Assembly: GCF_021044825.1 (NCBI RefSeq)
Contig: NZ_JAJNOC010000007.1
Location: forward strand, 1-64,000
Length of the DNA stretch: 64,000 nucleotides
Reading direction: 5' to 3'
Origin: Massilia phyllostachyos
GTDB lineage: Bacteria > Pseudomonadota > Gammaproteobacteria > Burkholderiales > Burkholderiaceae_D
Positions 21,232 to 31,800 of this stretch are shown here, in pieces (within the stretch, counting starts at the first letter, position 1; each line of letters starts with the position of its first letter). Position numbers and translations under genes: made by a program. The notes beneath the pieces were generated by a model. That model saw nothing but the letters and a program-made list of their open reading frames with translations. It did not search any database and had not been told where the DNA came from.

Positions 21232-22473
21232 ATGAACTCACATCACGACAGTACATTCCCGGGCCTGTGTTGCCCGCGCCATGCCGCCATCGCCATCGCC
21301 ATCGCCATTGCGGGCTGCGCGGCTCTCCTGCCGGCCGCGGCCGCCGAGCCGCCGGCGGCGCCGCTCACGGTCGGCGGCGCGGTCCGCTTCAACTACGTCC
21401 ACAAGAGCTGGCAGGATGACTACCGCAGCGGCTTCTTCGGCCTGGACACGGCGCGCATCGACGTCAACTACGACGACGGGCGCCTGATCGGATCGGCCCA
21501 GTACCGCTACAACAATTTCCCGAAGGGGCAGGGCGGCTACTGGCAGCATTTCCTCCACCATGGCTGGGGCGGGGTGCGCTTCGACGACGGCGGCGAGCTG
21601 CACATCGGCCTGGACCGCAATCCCTTCGGCCTCCAACCCCTGGCCTCGAACAATTTCTACGAATCGATCGCGTTCTACGCCGGCCTGGAAGACAAGTACG
21701 ACCTGGGCCTGAGCTATGCCAGCCGCCCCGGTCCCTTCGCATGGCAGCTGGCCTTCTTCCCGCGCGACGGCGGCTCCTACGGCGGCGGCTCCAACACGGC
21801 GGGCAAGTCCAACCGCTATTCCTACAATATCGTGCCGGACGACGCCGAGCAGGGCTTCGGCACCGGCCAGACCGATCGCGAGCGCAACACCGTGGTGGGG
21901 CGCATGACCTGGCAGGCCGGCCCCGGCGGGCGCCACGAGTTCGGCGTGTCGGGACTCGGCGGGCAGATCGACAACGGGCGCGGCACCGACACGCGGCGCC
22001 GCGCCGTGGGGCTGCACTACCGCGGCAAGTTCGGCCGCACCGAGATCATGCTGCAGGGCGTGCGCTACCGCTACCGCACCGCGCACGGCGCCGGCCGGAC
22101 CTACGGCGGGCTCGACCCGGACAGCTTCGTCATGCTGGGCGGCTTCGGCTATCCCTTCCCGGTGGCGTCGGCGGGCGACATCCGGATCGCCAACATCAGC
22201 CACGACATTCCCGGCAGGCTCGGCCCCTTCCACGGCTTCAAGGTCTACAACGACTATTCCGACCTGCGCAAGCGAAGCGGCCCCTACCGGGATTCGGTGC
22301 AGAATGTCACCGGACTGAGTTTCTCCGCCGGGAAGTGGACCTTCTATGCCGACCTGATGTTCGGCAAGCACCACCCCTACCTGTCGCCCGATGCCGGCGG
22401 CCTGGCCGCGACCGCGGCGGAGCACGGGGGCTTCACGCGCAGGATCAACCTGCAGGCCGGCTACTACTTCTGA
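21232..22473 (+). CDS. Outer-membrane porin-like protein
   Basis: 413-residue predicted beta-barrel protein. The signal peptide is repetitive (AIAIAIAIAGCAALLPAAAA) and ends near residue 38. The mature part has alternating hydrophobic strands, many Tyr/Gly turns (VGGAVRFNYVH, IGSAQYRYNNF) and ends in GYYF, a C-terminal aromatic as required for barrel assembly. It begins at the ATG 21232; an open frame runs further upstream without a ribosome site. The BCCT gene follows after 39 bases, so this may be the outer-membrane entry for that transporter's substrate. The exact porin family is not recognised. Confidence 0.75.
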   Translation: MNSHHDSTFPGLCCPRHAAIAIAIAIAGCAALLPAAAAEPPAAPLTVGGAVRFNYVHKSWQDDYRSGFFGLDTARIDVNYDDGRLIGSAQYRYNNFPKGQGGYWQHFLHHGWGGVRFDDGGELHIGLDRNPFGLQPLASNNFYESIAFYAGLEDKYDLGLSYASRPGPFAWQLAFFPRDGGSYGGGSNTAGKSNRYSYNIVPDDAEQGFGTGQTDRERNTVVGRMTWQAGPGGRHEFGVSGLGGQIDNGRGTDTRRRAVGLHYRGKFGRTEIMLQGVRYRYRTAHGAGRTYGGLDPDSFVMLGGFGYPFPVASAGDIRIANISHDIPGRLGPFHGFKVYNDYSDLRKRSGPYRDSVQNVTGLSFSAGKWTFYADLMFGKHHPYLSPDAGGLAATAAEHGGFTRRINLQAGYYF

Positions 22474-22512
22474 GCGCATTGCCCCCAAATATTTACAAGA
22501 AAGGTGCGAACG

Positions 22513-24498
<1,986 letters not shown>

Positions 24499-24537
24499 TC
24501 GCTGCGCGGCCTTGCGTGGCCGGCCGGCGCATGCCGG

Positions 24538-25287
24538 TCACAGCTGCGTCATGCCGCCGTCGATGACGAGGTCCATCCCGGTCGAGAAGCTGCTGTCGTC
24601 CGACGCCAGGAACAGGGCTGCGGCGGCGAGTTCATCCGGTCGTCCGATACGGCCGAGCGGCACGTGGCCGGCGGCCTGCCGGCGGAAGGCTTCGGCCGCC
24701 TCGGGCGATCCGACCTGTCCCTCGATGATGGGGGTGTCGACCGGGCCCGGGCTCAGCGTGTTCACGCGGATGCCGGAAGACACGAGCTCGGCGGCGGCAG
24801 TGCGGACCAGCGAGCGGATTGCGGCCTTGCTGGCGTTGTAGACGCTGTGCCCGGGATACCCCTTCGTCGCCAGGCAGGACGACACCAGGATGATCGAACC
24901 GCCGACCCGCATGAGGGGGAGCGCCTTCTGCACCGTGAAGTACGTGCCCTTCACGTTGACGTCGAACATCCTGTCGAAGTGTTCCTCGCTGGCTTCGCGG
25001 ATCGGACTGGATGCGATCACGCCCGCATTCGCCACCAGGATGTCGAGCCTTCCCTCTTCTTCGCCGACCGCGGCGAACAAGCTGCCGAGGCTGTCCATGT
25101 CCGCGACGTCGCCCTGGAACGCCCTGGCCCGGTCGCCCAGCGTGCGCGCGGCGGCTTCGAGTTCCGCCGGCCGGCGTCCCGTGATGTAGACCTTCGCGCC
25201 TTCCTAGATGAAGCGCGCGGCGATGGCGAAGCCGATGCCGCTGGAACCGCCGGTGACGACAGCGACTTTCGAGTCGAGTTTGCCCAT
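24538..25287 (-). pseudogene. Short-chain dehydrogenase/reductase with in-frame amber stop
   Basis: The classical SDR of about 249 residues is interrupted by TAG at 25206-25204, codon 28. Before it lies the NAD(P)-binding start VAVVTGGSSGIGFAIAARFI. After it the frame continues unbroken through NAGV, the catalytic Ser (SSCLA), the YNASK (Tyr-x3-Lys) and the PG motif to the end MDLVIDGGMTQL. A single base change from GAG, CAG or AAG would create the stop; an internal ATG at 25098 could yield only a fragment lacking the cofactor site. It is divergent from a LysR-type regulator, as SDR genes often are. Sequencing error remains possible. Confidence 0.8.
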
Positions 25288-25426
25288 GTCGATGATGACC
25301 TTGATGTTGTGGATTGAGAAAGGGTATGCGATACCGCACCGTGCTCGATGAGCGAAGCGATCATACGAGGCGGCGTGACTGCGGTAAACTCCATGAACCA
25401 GCACAAGACATGTGAAAAAACGCACC

Positions 25427-26311
25427 ATGGATCATTGGGATGAAATTCGTATGTTCCTCGCAGTCGCCCAGGGCGGCACGGTCCGCGCCGCCGCGACCGC
25501 GCTGGACGTCAACCACGCCACCATCCTGCGCGCGATCGGCCGGCTCGAGCGCAAGCTCGCCGCCAGGCTGTTCGACAAGCTCGCCACCGGGTACCGGCTG
25601 ACGGAAGCGGGCAGCGACATCGTCGAGCTGGCGGCGCAGATGGCGGCGACGTCGTCCCGGATCGAAGCGCGCGTGTTCGGACGCGACCAGAAGGTGTCGG
25701 GCTCCCTGAAGTTCACCCTGCCGGTTTCGTTCGCCACCGACCTGCTGATGCCGACCCTTGCCGAGTTCAGGGCGCGCTATCCCGATATCGCCCTGGAGAT
25801 CCTGAGTTCCACCTCGATCGTCAACCTCGGCAACCGGGAGGCGGACGTCGCGCTGCGCGTCGTCGTCGGCAATGCGACGCCGCCCGGCCAGCTCTACGGC
25901 GTCCGGCTGTGCGGTTTCGGCGTGGGCTACTACGTCAGCCGGGCGCTGGCGCAGGCCACGTCGCCGTCCGCGGCCTGGCTGCTGGGGCCGGACGACGCCG
26001 TGCCCTCGGACTGGACAACGGACGGGACGATCAGGATGGCGGCCACGCCGGTCCGGTTCACCGAGATGCGCTCGCAATTCGAAGCGGCCCGCGCCGGCAT
26101 GGGCATTTCGCTACTGCCCTGTTTCCTCGGCGACGGCGATCCGGCGCTGGTGCGCGTCGCCGGCAGCCCGGTCAGGCGTATCGGCGACATCTGGCTGCTG
26201 ACCCACAGCGACACCCGCCGCACCAGGCGCGTGCGGCTGCTGTGCGACGCCGTCCGCGGCGCCGTCGAGAAACACGCGGACCGCCTGGCGGGCTCCGGCG
26301 CGAATGACTGA
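25427..26311 (+). CDS. LysR-family transcriptional regulator
   Basis: 294-residue LysR-type regulator. The winged helix-turn-helix covers residues 1-60 (MFLAVAQGGTVRAAATALDV, then NHATILRAIGRLE), and the substrate-binding domain begins near residue 90. I use the ATG 25427; an in-frame GTG at 25412 adds five residues. It faces away from the broken SDR gene, whose control it probably exerted from the 139-base gap. The helix-turn-helix variant VNHATILRAI is the form seen in AraC-free LysR groups regulating SDR genes; the ligand is unknown. Confidence 0.9.
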   Translation: MDHWDEIRMFLAVAQGGTVRAAATALDVNHATILRAIGRLERKLAARLFDKLATGYRLTEAGSDIVELAAQMAATSSRIEARVFGRDQKVSGSLKFTLPVSFATDLLMPTLAEFRARYPDIALEILSSTSIVNLGNREADVALRVVVGNATPPGQLYGVRLCGFGVGYYVSRALAQATSPSAAWLLGPDDAVPSDWTTDGTIRMAATPVRFTEMRSQFEAARAGMGISLLPCFLGDGDPALVRVAGSPVRRIGDIWLLTHSDTRRTRRVRLLCDAVRGAVEKHADRLAGSGAND

Positions 26312-26327
26312 GGGCGCGCCGGCCGCT

Positions 26328-26476
26328 TCAGAGATATTCGAGGTTGTCGCGCACGCTGATCACCGAGCCGACGGATTGCGTGCGGCAAGAGTACACAGCG
26401 CCAGCGCCGCCACGTCCTCCGTGCTGACCATGCGGCGCAGCGAGAACTTGTACAGGTACTCGCCTGCTTTTTCAGC
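26328..26476 (-). pseudogene. C-terminal remnant of a second SDR gene
   Basis: On the minus strand, EKAGEYLYKFSLRRMVSTED followed by VAALALC reads like the last part of an SDR of the type ending SLRRMVxxEDVAAxALFL. The family tail SVISVRDNLEYL plus stop follows in another frame, so at least one frameshift separates them. Nothing upstream continues the gene: the next 26 bases lead into the metallophosphoesterase stop. It is a decayed relic. Its family resembles those with a GQ-ISVDGN-type end and differs from the neighbouring broken SDR. Confidence 0.6.
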
Positions 26477-26502
26477 ATGCTGATTCCTTGCACCTGGCGC
26501 GT

Positions 26503-27621
26503 TCAGGGCGCCCGGCGCAGCGTGATGCGGGTCAGTTCGGCGGGCACCCCGAGCCGCAGTGCGAAGCCCGGCCACAGTGCCGTGCCATTGTTCAGGTACA
26601 AGGTCATGCCGCCGACATCGTAGCGTCCGGAAACGAAGCCATTGTTGGCCCGCGCCACCACGCGATCAAGCCCGACGATCATGCCGCCATGGGTGTGGCC
26701 GGACAATTGCAGCGCGACGCCACGGCTGGCCGAAAAACGGGCATTCCTGGGCTGGTGATCGAGCAGCACGACCGGCACGCCTATCGGTGCACCACGCAGC
26801 GCGGCATCGAGGTCGGGCCCCGGGGCGCCGGTATTCGGGGCGGTGACGTCGTTCACGCCGGCCAGCACCAGTTGCCCGGCGCCGCGCCTGAGGATGGCAT
26901 GGCTGTTGTTCAGCGGCGTCATGTTGAGCCCCGCGAAATACGCCATCCATTCGCGGTGCCCGAAAAAATATTCGTGATTGCCGGGGATGACCCAGACGCC
27001 GTCCGGCGCGCGCAAGTCGCGCAGTGCGGCCACGTCCGCTTCGCGCTGCGGGATATTGCCGTCGATGAGGTCGCCGGTGATGACGATCAGGTCGGCGCCA
27101 AGGGCATTGGCGTCGTCGACCACCTTGCGCGTCCACGGCGCGTCGAACAGGCGGCTGATGTGCAGGTCGGTCAGCTGAATCACCCGGTAGCCGTCGAATT
27201 CCCGCGGCAGGTTCCTGACTTCGATCTGCACGTCCTTCAGCGGCGGCGACTTGATCGCCTGCATGACGCCGAGTGCGGCCAGCAGCATGGCGGCGATGCC
27301 GACTGCCGCCCGCAGGCGCACAGGGATCACTGCACGCCGGCGCCGCAGCAGTGCGACGGCCAGGGTGACGATGTCGGCCAGCAGCTGGAACACGGCCAGC
27401 AGCAGGATGGCGCCGAAAGCCCAGTTGAACAGGATGACCAGGGGCTTCGGGAATTCCGGCGCGAACACGCTGCCGGACGAAAGACGCGACCACAGGTGGT
27501 ATTGCGAGGCCAGCACCAGCACGGTGGCGCTGGCCAGCTTCGCGCGCAGGGGCAAGGGCAGGGGCCGGAGCCAGCGTACGAGGACGACCAGGCAGGGCAG
27601 GCTGAACATCAGGTGGAACAT
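26503..27621 (-). CDS. Membrane-anchored metallophosphoesterase
   Basis: 372-residue calcineurin-like phosphoesterase with four N-terminal transmembrane helices (to about residue 125) and a catalytic domain outside the membrane. The metal-ligand motifs are all present: QLTDLHISR (D-x-H), VITGDLIDG (GD), PGNHEYF (GNHE), and SGHTHGG (GHxH) near residues 315-322. This is the YkuE-like group, some of which act on UDP-2,3-diacylglucosamine or phospholipids; the substrate here is unknown. The start at 27621 has GGAG eight bases before it. Confidence 0.88.
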   Translation of the reverse strand: MFHLMFSLPCLVVLVRWLRPLPLPLRAKLASATVLVLASQYHLWSRLSSGSVFAPEFPKPLVILFNWAFGAILLLAVFQLLADIVTLAVALLRRRRAVIPVRLRAAVGIAAMLLAALGVMQAIKSPPLKDVQIEVRNLPREFDGYRVIQLTDLHISRLFDAPWTRKVVDDANALGADLIVITGDLIDGNIPQREADVAALRDLRAPDGVWVIPGNHEYFFGHREWMAYFAGLNMTPLNNSHAILRRGAGQLVLAGVNDVTAPNTGAPGPDLDAALRGAPIGVPVVLLDHQPRNARFSASRGVALQLSGHTHGGMIVGLDRVVARANNGFVSGRYDVGGMTLYLNNGTALWPGFALRLGVPAELTRITLRRAP

Positions 27622-27807
27622 GGGGTGCGCTCCATGTGTTCGTGCTTGCGGCCCAGGCCTGCAGAACTGCCGTTCGGGCATTCAATGGCGCCAATAGAAA
27701 TCATGAGGTAAATACGCATCGTGCCTTTTGTCCAAACTGTCGAACAGGCAAGCATAGCGTAGATTGACCTCTGTCGCGCCGCGCGACATGCTTCCAGCAC
27801 TGGCGCC

Positions 27808-28494
27808 TCAGCCCCCTCCTTTGGAATACGCCCCCCGCAATCCCATGGCATTCTCCTCGACCACGAGCTTGCCGTCCTCGACGCGCAGGCGCAAGCTCGC
27901 AAACGGCGCCGGTATCAGCGCCTGCCAGTTGGTCACCGCGAAGGCCGCGATGCGCGCGGAGGCCCTGGCGGGCGGCACCTCGAACCACACCCACGCGTCG
28001 TTCGACTTCGCGCGCCGCAAGCCGGCGCGGACCCAGCGCTCGCTGGCCGGCATGGCGACGATCGCGTCGCCGTTGGCCGCGCTGACCGCGCTTGCCTTCT
28101 TGCCAGAGGCGGCCACGAACTGCACCTCGATGCCTTCCATCGGACCGGTGCGCGGCACCCCGACGATGGCGACCCAATTGCCCGCCTTCGGCTCCTTCTT
28201 GAGGTTCAGCTCGTCCTCGGTGAATAGGCGGAACTCGCCTATCGCCGGGGCGGCGGTGCTCAGGACCACGGCATCGCCCTGGCGCCGCCACTGGCCGCGG
28301 GCGACCATGTCCTGGGCGCCATACATGAGCGCCCATTCGAATCGTCCGGATTCCTTGAGCAGCAGTTCCGAGCCGACTTCGGTCATGCCGGACAGGTAGT
28401 AGTGGCCGGGCAGCCCGGACTCCGGCGGTTCCGCCGCGGTGGACGGGCCCAGCCCGATGGCCAGCACGAGAAGCGCCGTCAGGATCGATCGCAT
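27808..28494 (-). CDS. Secreted hypothetical protein
   Basis: 228-residue protein with a clear Sec signal peptide (MRSILTALLVLAIGLGPSTA, cleavage after AA near residue 21). The mature part begins GLPGHYYLSGMTEVGSELLL and goes on with a short beta-rich pattern, ESGRFEWALMYGAQDMVARG being a recurrent type of lipocalin-like strand pair. I do not recognise the family with certainty. It stands alone between the metallophosphoesterase and an AraC remnant. Confidence 0.7.
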   Translation of the reverse strand: MRSILTALLVLAIGLGPSTAAEPPESGLPGHYYLSGMTEVGSELLLKESGRFEWALMYGAQDMVARGQWRRQGDAVVLSTAAPAIGEFRLFTEDELNLKKEPKAGNWVAIVGVPRTGPMEGIEVQFVAASGKKASAVSAANGDAIVAMPASERWVRAGLRRAKSNDAWVWFEVPPARASARIAAFAVTNWQALIPAPFASLRLRVEDGKLVVEENAMGLRGAYSKGGG

Positions 28495-28573
28495 TGCCGA
28501 CTCCGCTTGTCGAATAAAAACCAATAGTAGCGTAGGTATTGCACGAACGGCAACACAGCAGCATGGTCCGTGT

Positions 28574-28681
28574 TCACGCCGATTCGAACCGGCGCCGGTA
28601 CATGGCCGGCGTCTCGCCGAACGTCCGCCGGAACAGGCTGATGAAGGTGCTCGGCGTGGAATAGCCGAGATCGACGGCTCG
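28574..28681 (-). pseudogene. C-terminal remnant of an AraC-family regulator
   Basis: The minus strand encodes LGYSTPSTFISLFRRTFGET and then PAMYRRRFESA plus stop, the second helix-turn-helix and end of an AraC-type regulator. No frame upstream supplies the first helix-turn-helix or a sensor domain; the region up to 28816 seems scrambled. It lies between a secreted-protein gene and the helicase-nuclease gene. Confidence 0.65.
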
Positions 28682-28816
28682 ATCGGCATCCTTGCCGACG
28701 CCGCCCAGATGGTGGTGGCCATGAACGCGGCGGCGCATCGGGTTCCGGTCGATGGGCAGCCGTGGCGCAGCTCGATGCGCATTGCGCGCATGCGGTATGC
28801 CACCACCTGTACTGCG

Positions 28817-31800
28817 CTATGCCATGTCGGCGCCGCCGACCAGCGCCGCTTCCAGCGTGCCGTCGGTAGCAGCGGATTCCCGTCCCCATTCCCGATATTC
28901 GACCAGCGACGGAATGCGTTCGAGCGCGCCGAGCGGTTCGATCCCCATGCTCGCCAGCTGCGCCAGCAGTTCGGCCAGCACCGTCTCGCGCTGCAGCGAC
29001 CAGGTCGAGGCGAAGCAGCGCCAGAAGATCCAGCCCGCCCGCTCCAGCACGCGCTGGCGCTCCATGTCGGCGGCCCAGCGGTCCGGCCCGTGGAATTCGT
29101 CGCCATCGAGCTCGATCGCCAGGCGCCGGTCGTCCGCGCCCTCGACCACCATGTCGATCCGGTAGCCGGCCGCCGGCACCTGGGGAATGACGCGGTAGCC
29201 GCGCCGGAACAACTCGGTGTAGACGTCGCGTTCGAAACCGGATTCGCACAGCTTGACCAGGCTGGCGCTGTCGTCGTTGCTCTCCACCGGCCTGGCGAAG
29301 TGCTCGACCAGGGTGCGCCGCAGGTCCAGCGTCGACAGCTCTTCCAGGCGCACCGAGCGCACCAGAACCATCCGGTCGCGCGCACGCGATGCCGCCACGT
29401 TGAAGCGCTGGTCGTACTGCAGGCCGGAGAGCGCATGATGGTTGCGGCTGTCGGCCACCATGCTCAGGAAAACGATATCGCGCTCGCTGCCCTGGAAGAT
29501 GCGCGCGTCGCCGCAGGCGAAATTGCGGCGCGCGAGCTCCGCGGCGTCGCAGCGCGAGCGCACCAGCTTGTCGATCCACAGGGCCTGCTCGGGGCCGAGC
29601 AGGGACACCACGCCGAGCGTGCGCTCGCGCAGCTTCGGGTCGCGCAGGATCGCCTCGATTTCGAGCGCGATGAATTCGGCCTCCGGCGGATTCTGCGACT
29701 TGGAGGTGCGGTATCCATTGGCGACGAACACGTCGATCAGCGGCGGGTCGAGCCTTTCGGACGCCTTGGGAATGCGCAGCGGCTGGATGAAGTCCTTGTA
29801 GAAAACGCGGTTGCTGTAGGCGATGATCGGCTGCACGCAGCGGAAGTGCTCGCGCAGCATCACGCGCGACGCCGCGAACACGGACGAGGCGATGTCGTAC
29901 AGCGACATGTCGGCGGTGAGCACCGCCTCGAAGGGCTGGCCGGCCAGGAAGCGCCGGCGCAGGTCGACGATCTTGGCGCTCGAGACGAATCCGGCCTCGG
30001 GCGAGACCTGCTTGTCGTCGCCGACCACCAGGATCTGCTTGCCGCGCAGGACCGCCGGCAAGGCCCACAGGTCCGACTGGCTCGCCTCGTCGACGATGAC
30101 CAGGTCGAAGGCGCCGAGCGTGGCCGGCAGCGACTCCGACACCCGCGCATGGCTCATGATCCAGCACGGCACGGCCGCCTGCGCGCCCACCATCGCGGCT
30201 TGCGCGTCGCGCCGGTAGCGGGCGGCGTTCACGCCGGTGCCCTTGCCGATCTTGCGCATCGCGATGCGGTAGTTCTCGAGCGCGCTCAGGACGTTCTGGC
30301 CGGCCTGGCGCCGGGTCGCGAGCCACGCCGACTTCGACACCAGCTGTTCATACAAGCGGGCGAGTCCGCTTTCCAGGTCGCGCCGGCGCGCCGCCAGTGC
30401 GCGCATCTCGTCGCGATCGTCGATCGTGTCGAGGTGCGTGAGCAGGCGCGCCCAGGTCCAGGCATCACGCCAGCGCACCGGGAACACCGCATCGTCGCCG
30501 GCCGCGTCCACCGGCTGGGAGATGACGCGCGCCGCCAGTTTTGCGGCGCCATGGCGCGCGATGTCGGCGGCCAGGCGGCGCACGGTATCGAGCACGGGTG
30601 CGAGCGCTTCGATGCGGCGGATCTCGGCGACGATGCCCGCATAGTCGGCCACCATCGTCTCGGCCGGCAGTTCGGCGGCGCCCAGCGCATGCTCGACCAG
30701 GTTTGCCAGTTGTTTCGACACGGGGCCGGTGGCGCGGGCCAGCGTTTCGCGCAGCGTTGCCAGGCCCGCCGACGCCTGTGATAGTTCGGCGCGCATGAGG
30801 TGGCGGCGCAGCTGTTCGCGCACGCGCTCCAGATCCGCATGGCGTCCCAGCAGCTCGCCCTGGGGCGCCCGCGCGAAGACCTGTTCGGCCTGGGCCGGCA
30901 GCGTACGGTCGTGGGTCGTCGCCAGCGTGTGTGCGCGGCGCGCGGCCAGCGCGATCTGTTCGATGGCGCGCAGCTGTGCGATGTCCGGCTGCAGCTGGGG
31001 CAGCGAAAGCAGTTCGGCGAACGTGTTCCAGCGCACCACGAAGGAGAGCAGCCGCGTGTGCAGGGCGGCGAAGCGCTGGACGTGCGCCCAGTCTTCGTTT
31101 GATGCGGGCGCGAGGCCGGCGACGCGGATGGCGTTGACGTGGGGCTTGACGTCGCCGCCGCCAAAGGAGAGGAAGCCGAAGGGCTTGCCGGATTCGGCGC
31201 CGCGCGCGATGGCTTCCAGTGCCTTGGGGTGTTCGAGTGCTTCGCGCGGCGCCGTGACCGGTCGTTGCATGAACTTGGCCCTGGCCTGCAGCAGCGCGTC
31301 CAACTCCGGGAACAGCGCCTCGAACGAGGCGCGTTCGGTGGCGAAGTCCGCGCGCCGGCATTTTTCGCGCAGCGCGAAGACCCATGCGTGTCCGGACTCC
31401 TCGAGTTCGCGCACCAGGGTGCTGGCCGTGTCCAGCGCCGCCAGCAGCGTACGCGCATGGTCGAGCACCTCCGGCGTCGCCGCGCGCAGCGGAAGCAGGG
31501 CGCCGCTCGCTTCGTCGCGCTCGATGTCGCGCACGGTCTGCAGCACCTCGTGCAGGTGTCCGATCTCGACCGGCGCCGGCAGCCCGTTCGATGCCGGGAC
31601 CCTGGCGCGGCAGTAGACCAGGTCCGCGCCGAGCCGGCGCCGCGCGTCGCGCAGCGCCATCGCGGTGTCGTCGCCGAAGGGCGGCGCATGTTCCGGCGCC
31701 AGCGACAGCACGTCGTCGAACCAGCCGAACTGCGCTCGGCCCTCGATCACCAGTTCGGCCATCTTCTGTGCGCGCATCGGCACGCCGTCGACCTCGATTT

